Below are positions 5,943 through 13,875 of a stretch of 27,705 bases of DNA, one piece after another. Below the pieces are notes generated by a model. That model saw nothing but the letters and a program-made list of their open reading frames with translations. It was not told the origin of the DNA and did no database searches. The position numbers were made by a program, and so were the translations under genes. Position 1 is the first letter of the stretch. Every line of letters begins with the position of its first letter. The DNA is from Lachnospiraceae bacterium UBA7179 (lineage in GTDB: Bacteria; Bacillota; Clostridia; Lachnospirales; Lachnospiraceae): positions 22,074 through 49,778 of the forward strand of contig DKVL01000103.1 of NCBI GenBank assembly GCA_002491195.1, written 5' to 3'.

Positions 5943-6695
5943 TACATCCTTCATGTCATATCTGCCCGCAGGTTTTCCTTTTAGGAACTTCGCCGCCTGA
6001 ACCGCACCTTTTCCAAAAAGCGCCTTGGAGTAAGCCCTGTGTGAGAACGTGATCACCTCGTCCTCACCGGCAAAGATGACATCGTGGTCGCCCACGATTG
6101 TCCCGCCTCTCACTGCGCTGATGCCAATCTCCTTGTCTGTCCGCTTTGCCCGCACCTGGCTTCTGTCATAGATATATTCATACTCGTTGTCAAACACTTC
6201 ATTGATGCTGTCAGCAAGTGCAAGCGCCGTACCACTCGGTGCGTCAACCTTCAGATTGTGGTGCTTCTCCACGATTTCAATGTCAAAACCAGCAGGAACC
6301 AGTATCTCTGCCGCCTCCTTCAAGATCTTGAGCAGCATATTGATACCCAGGGACATATTGGCTGACTTGAGCACTGCCACCTTCCTGGAAGCTTCCTCAA
6401 CGTGTGCCAGCTGCGCCTCGGAGAGACCTGTCGTGCAGAGCACACATGGAATCTGCTTTTCCACGCAATAATCAAGAAGCGCATCAACCGCCTGCGCAGC
6501 ACAGAAATCGATCACGACATCCGCCGCAACATCACACTCCGCAATACCCGGATACACAGGATATGTATTTTTGATATGGTCCGACGCATCCACCCCTGCC
6601 ACAATCTCGATCTCTGGATCAGATGCTATGATGCCAGTTATCATCTGGCCCATTTTGCCGTTACAGCCATGCATTATTACCTTTGTCATGTTCAT
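5937..6695 (-). CDS. dapB: 4-hydroxy-tetrahydrodipicolinate reductase
   Basis: DapB reduces hydroxytetrahydrodipicolinate with NAD(P)H, the second step of the diaminopimelate/lysine branch, and it also feeds peptidoglycan and spore dipicolinate. At 252 residues its length is normal. The N-terminus has the nucleotide-binding motif HGCNGKMGQMI. The catalytic and substrate-binding region is VEKHHNLKVDAPSGTAL, with the two His and the Lys characteristic of DapB. FSHRAYSKALFGKGAVQAA is the usual C-terminal signature. The ribosome site AAAGG stands 5 nt before the ATG at 6695. It follows dapA by 43 nt and shares its riboswitch-controlled transcript. A 10-bp palindrome CCGTATACGG (6717-6726) lies in the gap. 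Confidence 0.95.
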   Translation of the reverse strand: MNMTKVIMHGCNGKMGQMITGIIASDPEIEIVAGVDASDHIKNTYPVYPGIAECDVAADVVIDFCAAQAVDALLDYCVEKQIPCVLCTTGLSEAQLAHVEEASRKVAVLKSANMSLGINMLLKILKEAAEILVPAGFDIEIVEKHHNLKVDAPSGTALALADSINEVFDNEYEYIYDRSQVRAKRTDKEIGISAVRGGTIVGDHDVIFAGEDEVITFSHRAYSKALFGKGAVQAAKFLKGKPAGRYDMKDVV

Positions 6696-6738
6696 TCTAT
6701 CCTTTCCCCTTATCGTCCGTATACGGTCGCTCCCATTG

Positions 6739-7626
6739 TCATAGCAGACCGTAATTCTTCATCGCTGCCTCAAGCTTTGCGGCCGTTGCATCCTCCATCT
6801 CCGTCAACGGGCGTCTCAATGTTCCTGCCTCCAGCCCCATCAGGTTCATCGCCTTCTTGACCGGTATCGGATTGACCTCGCTAAACAGCGCTGTGATCAG
6901 TTCGATCGCTTCGAGCTGCAGTCTTGCGCTCTCCTCAACCTCTCCCGCAAAATACTTTGCGCAGATATCATGTGTCTGCTGCGGTGCGATATTGGACAAT
7001 ACGGAGATGACACCTTTTGCGCCCAGTGACAAAAACGGTACGATCTGATTGTCATTTCCCGAGTAGACATCTACTTTTCCTTTTGCGAGTGCCATCAGCT
7101 TTGCATACTGGATAAAATTATCCGTTGCATCCTTCACACCCACAATGTTCGGCTCTTCCTCACACAGTGAGACAATGGTCTCCGGAAGGATATTCACACC
7201 GCCCGTTCTGCCTGGAATATTATAGAGGATCATAGGAATATGAACCGCCTCTGCGATCATCTTAAAATGCTCCTTCAATCCCTTCTGTGTCGCCTTATTG
7301 TAATACGGTGTGACCACAAGCAGGCCGTCAGCACCTGCCTTCTGGGCCTCCTGCGAGAGATAGATCGCTGTCTGGGTACAGTTCGAACCGGTTCCTGCAA
7401 TCACAGGGATTCTCTTGTTGACCTGCTTTACACAGAAACGGATACACTCCAGATGCTCCTCATGCGTGAGTGTTGATGCCTCACCCGTCGTTCCGCACAC
7501 AATGATCGCATCTGTACTGTTTGCGATCTGGAACTCGATCAACCTCGCAAACGCCTCATAATTAACCGCCCCATCCGGTTTCATCGGTGTGACGATCGCA
7601 ACTCCTGCTCCTTTGAATATCGACAT
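6739..7626 (-). CDS. dapA: 4-hydroxy-tetrahydrodipicolinate synthase
   Basis: DapA condenses pyruvate with aspartate semialdehyde, the committed step of diaminopimelate and lysine synthesis. The product is 295 residues from the ATG at 7626, which has AAGGAGG 8 nt upstream. A longer in-frame start at 7677 would run through the riboswitch terminator and is rejected. Visible active-site elements: CGTTGE with the Thr pair at 46-47, the Tyr in LYNIPGRT at 135, and the Schiff-base Lys in VGVKDATDN at 165. These match the E. coli positions closely. It is the first gene of the dapA-dapB unit, controlled by the lysine riboswitch directly upstream. Confidence 0.96.
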   Translation of the reverse strand: MSIFKGAGVAIVTPMKPDGAVNYEAFARLIEFQIANSTDAIIVCGTTGEASTLTHEEHLECIRFCVKQVNKRIPVIAGTGSNCTQTAIYLSQEAQKAGADGLLVVTPYYNKATQKGLKEHFKMIAEAVHIPMILYNIPGRTGGVNILPETIVSLCEEEPNIVGVKDATDNFIQYAKLMALAKGKVDVYSGNDNQIVPFLSLGAKGVISVLSNIAPQQTHDICAKYFAGEVEESARLQLEAIELITALFSEVNPIPVKKAMNLMGLEAGTLRRPLTEMEDATAAKLEAAMKNYGLL

Positions 7627-7653
7627 AACAAAATCCTCCTTAAAAATTTTCCT

Positions 7654-7688
7654 AAAAGAAAACCGATCATCTAGCAATAGATGGTCGG
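7654..7688 (-). terminator. Riboswitch-controlled terminator before dapA
   Basis: On the minus strand CCGACCATCTA (7688-7678) pairs with TAGATGATCGG (7673-7663) around TTGC, followed by TTTTCTTTT. It lies between the lysine aptamer and the dapA ribosome site, so it is the off-state structure. CAACAGATGG just after the aptamer (minus strand, about 7750-7741) can pair 9 of 10 with CCATCTATTG in the terminator's 5' arm and loop, giving a plausible antiterminator. Confidence 0.85.
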
Positions 7689-7747
7689 CATCATATTCTC
7701 ATGAAATACTCTCCGCTTTCGCTGAAAATGATAGCTCTCCATCTGTT

Positions 7748-7922
7748 GATGACAGTCATACAGCTCTTAACTGTATGCCCAAGCCAAAGCCCTCAGGCGG
7801 CTTCCGCTTTCGGCGCCTTTTCCTTTCCTCCTTACATAAACGGTGCCTGACACCACGAAACTGTTCAAAAACAGTTTCTAAATAAAAAGTACTGATAAAA
7901 GACGCAACCTCTACCCAATCTT
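7748..7922 (-). ncRNA. Lysine riboswitch (L-box) aptamer
   Basis: Read on the minus strand, the stretch contains the conserved L-box elements in order. TAGAGGTTGCG comes near the 5' end, then AGTA, then a paired arm GAAACTGTT/AACAGTTTC, then GGAGGAAAGGAAAAGG followed by CGCCGAAAGCGG. Next come GGCTTGGGC, a CATACAG/CTGTATG hairpin and the closing GACTGTCA. The TAGAGG and CTGTC segments can pair as the inner part of P1, and I did not resolve its outer base pairs. It should bind L-lysine and shut off dapA-dapB. It fills most of the 395-bp gap between dapA and the adenosyltransferase gene. Confidence 0.92.
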
Positions 7923-7945
7923 TCAATCTTCTTTTATGTCTCTTT

Positions 7946-7974
7946 ATTATATCTCCTAACATCCAGACTGTCAA
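7946..7974 (-). promoter_or_regulatory. Consensus promoter for the lysine riboswitch and dapA-dapB
   Basis: Minus-strand TTGACA (7974-7969), 17-bp spacer, TATAAT (7951-7946): a perfect sigma-A match. Transcription would start near 7939, just ahead of the aptamer. Confidence 0.88.
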
Positions 7975-7989
7975 CCAGAAATCGCACAA

Positions 7990-8008
7990 AGGAGCCCCAG
8001 GGACTCCT
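7990..8008 (-). terminator. Possible weak terminator after the adenosyltransferase gene
   Basis: AGGAG...CTCCT arms with an inner CCC/GGG pair fold just downstream of the stop at 8022. The following T-run is short, so efficiency is doubtful. Confidence 0.4.
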
Positions 8009-8021
8009 CTGTTGTTACCAG

Positions 8022-8513
8022 CTAATAGATCTTGTAATTCACTGCCTCAATCTTATAAATCTCGTCTGCCAGCCGACATACCTCATCGTTGAGCCGTATC
8101 CCGGTCAGAATGATGTCCACATCGTCCGATCTCGCCTCCAGAATATGACTTAAATCCTCAATCGTAATAATACCATTGTCGATCAATCCAAGCACTTCAT
8201 CCAGAATCAGCAGGCCGCATTCTCCGGTTGTAAGAACTTTTTTGGCAAAATTGAGACCATTTTTGATATTGCAGATCTCATCCTGTTTGCGTTCGTCAGA
8301 AAGCTGTGCAAATTCCTCTTCACTCTTCTCAAAGCGGAAAATCTTGATCTCCGGCTCCAGTCTTTTCAGGAATTCCTCATTCTGACAGCCCTTCAGGAAA
8401 TTGATGATCACGACATCCCTGCCTGCGCTCGCCACCTGGATGGCTCTCCCAAGCGCCGCGGCAGATTTCCCATGTCCTTCCCCGCCGTATACCTGTACGA
8501 ATCCTTTTTCCAT
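8022..8513 (-). CDS. CobA/BtuR-family cob(I)yrinic acid a,c-diamide adenosyltransferase-like ATPase
   Basis: The 163-residue protein belongs to the CobA/CobO/BtuR family, which moves the adenosyl group of ATP to reduced corrinoids. The P-loop is GGEGHGKSAAALG at residues 10-22. LLILDEVLGLIDNG is the usual Walker B region, followed by DIILTGIRLNDEV. It differs from canonical CobA in two ways: the loop reads GHGKS rather than GKGKT, and the protein begins directly at the first strand without the N-terminal lid helix of classic enzymes. No other cobalamin gene is nearby and no cobalamin riboswitch is seen, so a recycling (salvage) role or a changed substrate is possible. The family call is firm and the exact reaction is less so. 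Confidence 0.8.
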   Translation of the reverse strand: MEKGFVQVYGGEGHGKSAAALGRAIQVASAGRDVVIINFLKGCQNEEFLKRLEPEIKIFRFEKSEEEFAQLSDERKQDEICNIKNGLNFAKKVLTTGECGLLILDEVLGLIDNGIITIEDLSHILEARSDDVDIILTGIRLNDEVCRLADEIYKIEAVNYKIY

Positions 8514-8622
8514 CGATTTATACCTTATGTCCTTTCCTTATAACTGCACAGTTTGCGTACAGCTATGAACAATCATTGTAACAGTTCGGATACCGTCACT
8601 GTCACCAATCATCACTTCGAAC

Positions 8623-8651
8623 ATGATAGCATACCGCATGAGATTTTGCAA
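8623..8651 (-). promoter_or_regulatory. Promoter for the adenosyltransferase gene
   Basis: Minus-strand TTGCAA (8651-8646), 17-bp spacer, TATCAT (8628-8623), leaving a leader of about 100 nt. The leader contains a partly paired GTGACAG/CTGTTAC stretch but no recognisable riboswitch. Confidence 0.65.
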
Positions 8652-8702
8652 CTTTGATTTCATATTTATTCTATTTTGGTATTTTTCATAGATCAGCTTT
8701 CT

Positions 8703-9374
8703 TTACAGTTCCTCTTCATCCTCGGGAATTTCAAGCTTACTGACAGAGACCTCATAGGCGATCCGTTTTTCCAGTTCATCCTCCGAAAGCTTCTTCATAT
8801 ATTCCCTCGACTGGATCCGCCCCCACACCAGGCAGCGCTCCCCCACTTCAAAATTGGAAGCATAGCGGGCATTTCTGCCCCAGCAGATACATGGAATATA
8901 ATCCGACTTTCCATATGGACGATTGACTGCCAGCAGCAGATCTGCAATCTCGCGTCCAAGAGGCGTTTTTCTATATACAGGTTCCTTGCACACATAGCCA
9001 TCAAGGAAGATCTGGTTCGTTTTGACGTTCTCGCTGATTTCCTCCACAAATTCAATCTCCCTTGCAAACACAGAGAGAACCAGCTTATTTTTGTGCTCCT
9101 CATGCCTGTTGTAAGAGCGGAACTGACCATTCACCACTACCATCATACCGCGGAAGTCCCCGCTTACATCGAGCAGCCTCTCCGAAATCATCACTGGTAT
9201 AATATCCATAGACTCAGACAGCCTTGCCACCTGAATGTCAACCATATAGAAGCCCTCGCCAAAGATTTCATGACTGAACGAGAACTCACTGACGATCTCT
9301 CCCATTACTGTCACCTGATTATTTTCAATAACCTGCTCATGATACCCGTTTTTTGTCTTTAATGTTTCTTGCAT
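8703..9374 (-). CDS. Single-stranded DNA-binding protein with two OB folds
   Basis: About 223 residues, longer than a classic 110-180 residue SSB. The N-terminal half (NNQVTVMGEIVSEFSFSHEI to about FAREIEFVEE) and the C-terminal half (NQIFLDGYVCKEPVYRKTPL to about SREYMKKL) both have OB-fold patterns. The second half is the clearer SSB match, with TPLGREIADLLLAVNRP and IPCICWGRNAR. It ends in IPEDEEEL: acidic, but without the DDDIPF-type tip that recruits partner proteins in canonical SSBs. GGGAG is too close to the ATG at 9383, so the ATG at 9374 is preferred. It is probably a secondary SSB rather than the replication SSB, which normally sits between rpsF and rpsR. The 9375-9663 gap holds only the typA promoter. 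Confidence 0.8.
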   Translation of the reverse strand: MQETLKTKNGYHEQVIENNQVTVMGEIVSEFSFSHEIFGEGFYMVDIQVARLSESMDIIPVMISERLLDVSGDFRGMMVVVNGQFRSYNRHEEHKNKLVLSVFAREIEFVEEISENVKTNQIFLDGYVCKEPVYRKTPLGREIADLLLAVNRPYGKSDYIPCICWGRNARYASNFEVGERCLVWGRIQSREYMKKLSEDELEKRIAYEVSVSKLEIPEDEEEL

Positions 9375-9559
9375 TCTTTTCATTCTCCCTTCGTTCTTGT
9401 AGTTAAATCATATGCTACTTTATACGGTAAATAAAGCATGAAATATCGCAGAAAAACCGCTTATTTGCCAAATTTCGACACGATTCGACACATTCTGTCA
9501 GGTATCGGTATCCAATAAAGCCATATTTTGAGAAATGCCGTAGAAATGTTTTTTTAACA

Positions 9560-9588
9560 TTGCAAAATATATGTACAAGTGCTATACT
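9560..9588 (+). promoter_or_regulatory. Promoter for typA
   Basis: TTGCAA (9560-9565), 17-bp spacer, TATACT (9583-9588), about 70 nt upstream of the start codon. Confidence 0.78.
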
Positions 9589-9663
9589 ATTTTGGCGTGT
9601 TTGAGGAGCATAGCTGCTTCGTGATTTGTATGAATCGAGGATTATTATGGAGGATTTATTGAT

Positions 9664-11493
9664 ATGATACAGAAAAGAGAAGATGTCAGAAACGTAGCCA
9701 TTATTGCCCATGTCGACCATGGCAAGACGACGCTTGTGGACGAACTGTTAAAGCAAAGCGGTGTGTTTCGCGAAAATCAGGAGGTTGCCGAGCGCATCAT
9801 GGATTCCAACGACATTGAACGTGAGCGCGGCATCACGATCTTATCAAAAAATACAGCTGTTATGTATAAAAATACGAAAATTAACATTATAGACACCCCT
9901 GGCCATGCTGACTTCGGCGGCGAGGTTGAGCGTGTCCTCAAGATGGTCAACGGCGTTATCCTTGTCGTTGACGCGTTTGAGGGCGCCATGCCGCAGACAA
10001 AGTTTGTGCTCAAAAAGGCTCTCGAGCTCAAGCTTCCCGTTATTGTATGCATCAACAAGATTGACCGTCCGGAGGCGCGTCCTTCCGAGGTTGTTGAGGA
10101 AGTTCTGGAACTGTTTTTGGAACTTGACGCGGACGACTCCCAGCTGGACTGCCCTTTCGTGTATGCCTCCGCAAAAACAGGTGTCGCTTCATTAGAAGAA
10201 GATGGCACGGGCGTTGATATGACACCGCTATTCGAGACCATTCTTAACTATATCCCTGCACCGGAAGGAGATCCTGAGGCAGGCACGCAGGTCTTGATCA
10301 GCACGATCGACTACAACGAGTATGTAGGACGTATCGGTGTCGGCAAGGTGGACAACGGTACCATCGCTGTCAACCAGGAGGTCATTATCTGCAACCACCA
10401 TGAGCCGGACAAGCAAAAAAAGGTAAAAGTCAGCAAGCTCTATGAGTTTGACGGACTGAACAAAGTGGAGGTGAAAGAAGCCGGAATCGGCTCGATCGTC
10501 GCAATCTCCGGCATCACGGATATCCATATTGGCGACACGCTCTGCGCCGTCGACAACGTAGTTCCCATTCCTTTCCAGAAAATCAGCGAGCCTACGATCG
10601 CCATGCAGTTTATCGTAAATGACTCACCACTCGCCGGACAGGAAGGCAAATATGTGACCAGCCGTCATCTGCGTGACAGACTTTTCCGGGAACTCAACAC
10701 GGACGTGTCACTGCGCGTTGAGGAGACGGACAGCCCGGACTCTTTCAAGGTTTCCGGACGCGGCGAGCTACATCTCTCCGTATTGATCGAAAACATGCGG
10801 CGTGAAGGCTTTGAATTTGCTGTCAGCAAGGCGGAAGTTTTGTATAAGACGGACGAAGACGGCAAAAGACTGGAACCGATGGAACTTGCCTATGTGGACG
10901 TTCCTGAGGAATTTTCTGGCACTGTCATCGAGAAACTCAGCCAGAGAAAAGGCGAACTGCAGAATATGGGCAAAGCAAGCGGCGGATACGCTCGTCTGGA
11001 ATTCTCGATCCCGTCCCGCGGACTGATCGGATATCGCGGCGAGTTTATGACAGACACGAAAGGCAACGGTATCTTAAATACGATATTTGACGGTTATGGG
11101 CCCTATAAGGGCGATATCCAGTACCGCAAGCAGGGTTCTCTGATCGCGTTTGAGGCAGGCGAGGCGATCACCTACGGCCTGTACAACGCACAGGAGCGCG
11201 GCACTCTGTTTATCGGCCCCGGCGAAAAAGTTTACTCCGGTATGGTTGTCGGACAGAATGGAAAAGGCGAGGATATTGAGCTCAATGTATGCAAGAAAAA
11301 GCAACTGACAAACACGCGCTCTTCCAGCGCTGACGAGGCATTGCGGCTCACTCCGCCCAAGATCTTAAGCCTGGAACAGGCGCTTGACTTTATCGATACG
11401 GACGAACTCCTTGAGGTAACACCCGAGAATCTCCGCATCCGGAAAAAGATTCTGGATCCCACCCTCCGAAAAAGGGCTGGCATGAAAAAATAA
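9664..11493 (+). CDS. typA: Translational GTPase TypA/BipA
   Basis: 609 residues, full length for this ribosome-associated GTPase, which assists 50S assembly and growth under stress and cold. The GTP-binding motifs are AHVDHGKTTL (G1, about residues 15-24), RGITI (G2), DTPGHADFGGEV (G3) and NKIDRPEARP (G4), followed by the EF-Tu-like beta-barrel domain 2. Domains III and V, shared with EF-G, follow, including SGRGELHLSVLIENMRREG, and then the BipA-specific C-terminal domain (SRGLIGYRGEFMTDTKG; NTRSSSADEALRLTPP). GGAGG lies 10 nt before the ATG at 9664. It has its own promoter and a strong terminator. Confidence 0.97.
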   Translation: MIQKREDVRNVAIIAHVDHGKTTLVDELLKQSGVFRENQEVAERIMDSNDIERERGITILSKNTAVMYKNTKINIIDTPGHADFGGEVERVLKMVNGVILVVDAFEGAMPQTKFVLKKALELKLPVIVCINKIDRPEARPSEVVEEVLELFLELDADDSQLDCPFVYASAKTGVASLEEDGTGVDMTPLFETILNYIPAPEGDPEAGTQVLISTIDYNEYVGRIGVGKVDNGTIAVNQEVIICNHHEPDKQKKVKVSKLYEFDGLNKVEVKEAGIGSIVAISGITDIHIGDTLCAVDNVVPIPFQKISEPTIAMQFIVNDSPLAGQEGKYVTSRHLRDRLFRELNTDVSLRVEETDSPDSFKVSGRGELHLSVLIENMRREGFEFAVSKAEVLYKTDEDGKRLEPMELAYVDVPEEFSGTVIEKLSQRKGELQNMGKASGGYARLEFSIPSRGLIGYRGEFMTDTKGNGILNTIFDGYGPYKGDIQYRKQGSLIAFEAGEAITYGLYNAQERGTLFIGPGEKVYSGMVVGQNGKGEDIELNVCKKKQLTNTRSSSADEALRLTPPKILSLEQALDFIDTDELLEVTPENLRIRKKILDPTLRKRAGMKK

Positions 11494-11510
11494 TTGCCGT
11501 AACACAACGA

Positions 11511-11555
11511 AAATCCCCTGCATATATTATAAAAAAACATATGCAGGGGATTTTT
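11511..11555 (+). terminator. typA terminator that also carries the next gene's ribosome site
   Basis: A 15-bp perfect stem (11511-11525 with 11539-11553) followed by a T-run to 11555. The right arm contains AGGGGA (11545-11550), which sits 5 nt before the ATG at 11556. In the folded RNA the ribosome site of the SpoIID-like gene is therefore buried. Confidence 0.9.
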
Positions 11556-12251
11556 ATGTCTAATATCATGAAAGCCGAAACCCCGGCTTATTCTGGAGAT
11601 TTAACCATTAGCGTTACGTCATCGCTGGGCTTTATCCCCATAAACAATGCAACTATTACAATATCTTACACCGGTGATCCTGACTCTGTCGTAGAAACGC
11701 TTACCACAAACGACTCCGGGCAGACTTCCACAATCTCACTTCCAGCACCGAGCCTGACTTACAGCACCGAGATCAGTGAGGAACAGCCCTACTCGGAATA
11801 CAATATCTCTGTCACAGCGCCAGGATATGAACCAGTATACATCTCCGGAACCGAGATCCTTCCCGACGTCACTGCCGTCCAGCCAGTGACTATGAATCCG
11901 ATCGAAACGGAACCTCCCGGAGAAACTGCGGAGGACATCATCATACCTGACCACACACTGTATGGGGAATATCCTCCCAAAATACCAGAGGATGAGATCA
12001 AGCCCATGGATGAGAGCGGCGAGATCGTCCTAAGCCGCGTCGTGATACCCGAATATGTCATCGTGCACGATGGCGTGCCGCAGGATTCCACCGCCCCGAA
12101 TTACTATGTGCGCTATACGGATTACATCAAAAACGTTGTATCGTCCGAGATTTATGCAACATGGCCAGAAAATGCGATCTACGCCAATACACTGGCGATC
12201 ATGTCGTTTACGCTGAACCGTGTATATACGGAGTGGTATGGGAGCCAGTAG
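11556..12251 (+). pseudogene. N-terminal half of an interrupted SpoIID-like peptidoglycan-binding protein
   Basis: The 231-residue reading frame contains an Ig/carboxypeptidase-regulatory-like domain (about residues 14-113: LTISVTSSLGFIPINNATIT onward), a Pro/Glu-rich linker, and the first part of a SpoIID-like lytic transglycosylase domain. YTDYIKNVVSSEIYATWPEN has the expected catalytic Glu at residue 198, then ANTLAIMSFTLNRVYTEWY. It stops abruptly after Gln231 at a TAG belonging to the inserted element. The matching C-terminal half begins at 16944; joining them after Gln231 gives an in-frame 420-residue protein. The start at 11556 uses AGGGGA in the typA terminator stem; an upstream in-frame ATG (11541) lies within the stem. 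By itself this half lacks the rest of the SpoIID fold and is probably inactive. In related Clostridia the intact protein is annotated as a peptidoglycan-binding or spore cortex-lytic protein (from memory). Confidence 0.85.
12236..12248 (+). other. Left attachment site (attL) of the serine-recombinase element
   Basis: GTATGGGAGCCAG matches GTACCGGAACCAG at 16931-16943 at 10 of 13 positions and exactly in the final CCAG. Crossover within the CCAG keeps the host gene in frame. The dinucleotide used cannot be fixed without data on the empty site. Confidence 0.75.
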
Positions 12252-13856
12252 TTATCCACTAATCTTAAACAGAATCTTAATCTTATCCTTTTCGATCTCT
12301 ATCCTTTCAATCATCTTCGATAACAACACCTTCTTTAAATGGGTATCCGCCTCCATAAACTCCTGTTCCCAGTTCGGTATGATCTGTGAAAATTTGTCAA
12401 TATCATGGTTATCAGGTTCTGTCGCCTGATACTCCTGTTCTTTCTCCTCCAACAACTGTTCGAACTCTGCTTTTTGCTTTTCTTTCTCCTTTAATAATTC
12501 AGACAATTTTTCTGCACTGAATATCCCCTCACCTCGCAATGCCTGTGGAATTTGTGATTCTAATGTAGCAATATCCTTCTGTACTGCGTTCTGTTCCTTG
12601 CGGATATCCTCAATCTCCTTGCGCATCATCTTTCGCGCCTTCTCCTGCTTTTTGAGGATATCCGTATAAACATCACTTTGTTTTAGTTTTTCCATATACT
12701 GATTCACTTCAGCAAAGACAATCGGCTCAATCTCATCCGCACTGTACAGAGCCGCCCCCTGACATTTTGTTGACGCGTTCGCTCTCTGCGTGCATCTGTA
12801 TCTGCGGTTCATTTTCTTTACCTTCGTGCCATCTTTTAACGTCCACTGGTCATATCTTGATCCATTGGTCAGCCTGCACCCACAGGAACCGCAATAGAGC
12901 AGTCCCATCAATGGCAGACTTCCTGTCGTCGTGACCGGATACGATTCCTTTTTGTGATTGATCTTTGACTTGCGCCTTTCCCGTATCTCCTGCGCTTTAT
13001 GCCATATAGAAGGACTCACAATCTGCAGTTCTTCACACGGTTTTTCGGAAAATACCCACTCTTCCACAGGGTTTCTTTGATAGGATTCCCTGTGAGAACG
13101 CCTGTTATAAGTCAGATATCCCATGTAAATAGGATTTTTTAATCGGTCCGATACAGTACAGGCCTTCCATTCTCCTCCATTGATTGCCGGAATATGCTGT
13201 TCATTCAATCTTTTTGCAATTGCATAAGAACCTAAATTTTCCTCAACTGCCAGACGGAACATCTCTCTCACAACACCGGCCTCACGCTCCACAATACGCA
13301 GTTCTTTCAGACTTCTTCCATGACTGCCGCTCTCCCCATTATATGCCAGCTCATAGCCGTAAGGGGCATAGCCCCCTACATGCTTTCCCTGTTTGACCAT
13401 TTCCTGCTGCGCGGCTTTTACACGTTCCCCAGTCTTGCGCGACTCTCTCTCATTTGACCAGAACTTAATAAAAAGAGTGAGACGGTCTGTATCCTCCTGT
13501 GTATCCAGCAGTCCCTCTTTAATTGTCCAGACTTCTATGCCAAGCTGATTGAGCGTCGCGATATACATGTTATACTCTTCTTTTCTGCCAATCCTGTCTG
13601 ACATAAACGTAAGCAGTACATCAAACTGATGCGCTTTTGCATCTTCCAAGATCTGCAGAAGGACTTCCCTGTCCTTAACTGTGTTTTTGTATGCGCTGAC
13701 TGCTTTCTCGATGTATTCCCTGTCAAATTCCCAGTCAGGGCGACCTGCGATATAATTTGCGATCTCCGCCCTCTGGACTGGAATATCATCATCATGCAGC
13801 TGTTGTCTTGACGATACCCGAAGCAGACTCCGCACACGTTTCTTCCTCTCCGCCAT
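12252..13856 (-). CDS. Large serine recombinase (site-specific integrase/excisionase)
   Basis: 534 residues. The N-terminal resolvase domain has the nucleophile in LLRVSSRQQ (Ser15) and the arginine region LLTFMSDRIGRKEE. The Recombinase domain follows (GGYAPYGYEL, IAKRLNEQHIPAINGGEWKA, LKNPIYMGYLTYNRR). A zinc ribbon (LLYCGSCGCRL and the later Cys in YRCTQ and TKCQG) leads to a long coiled coil (EKARKMMRKEIEDIRKEQN) that in this family controls the direction of recombination, and a final SKMIERIEIEKDKIKI segment. All catalytic and zinc residues appear intact. Start: GGAGGG is 7 nt before the ATG at 13856; a second ATG six bases upstream (13862) is too close. It should cut and rejoin the two attachment sites flanking the element. 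Many proteins of this type need a separate directionality factor for excision; the small upstream gene is a candidate. Confidence 0.95.
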   Translation of the reverse strand: MAERKKRVRSLLRVSSRQQLHDDDIPVQRAEIANYIAGRPDWEFDREYIEKAVSAYKNTVKDREVLLQILEDAKAHQFDVLLTFMSDRIGRKEEYNMYIATLNQLGIEVWTIKEGLLDTQEDTDRLTLFIKFWSNERESRKTGERVKAAQQEMVKQGKHVGGYAPYGYELAYNGESGSHGRSLKELRIVEREAGVVREMFRLAVEENLGSYAIAKRLNEQHIPAINGGEWKACTVSDRLKNPIYMGYLTYNRRSHRESYQRNPVEEWVFSEKPCEELQIVSPSIWHKAQEIRERRKSKINHKKESYPVTTTGSLPLMGLLYCGSCGCRLTNGSRYDQWTLKDGTKVKKMNRRYRCTQRANASTKCQGAALYSADEIEPIVFAEVNQYMEKLKQSDVYTDILKKQEKARKMMRKEIEDIRKEQNAVQKDIATLESQIPQALRGEGIFSAEKLSELLKEKEKQKAEFEQLLEEKEQEYQATEPDNHDIDKFSQIIPNWEQEFMEADTHLKKVLLSKMIERIEIEKDKIKILFKISG

Positions 13857-13875
13857 ATCCATTCCCTCCGGTTTC

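Noticed and set aside
7835..7885. GGTGCCTGACACC and a neighbouring hairpin looked like a REP or transposon repeat.
   Set aside because: They are paired arms inside the lysine riboswitch, which explains the whole stretch.
7756..7989. 77-codon frame upstream of dapA.
   Set aside because: It lies across the lysine riboswitch and its promoter.
8514..8702. Cobalamin riboswitch upstream of the adenosyltransferase.
   Set aside because: The gap is too short and the conserved B12-box (GCCACTG-like) is not found.
8676..9362. 228-codon plus-strand frame opposite the SSB gene.
   Set aside because: Shadow of the SSB coding strand; His- and Leu-rich product with no start signal.
11556..12251. The left half as a complete, independent protein.
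   Set aside because: It ends inside the SpoIID-like domain exactly at the element border, and the missing part is intact at 16944.
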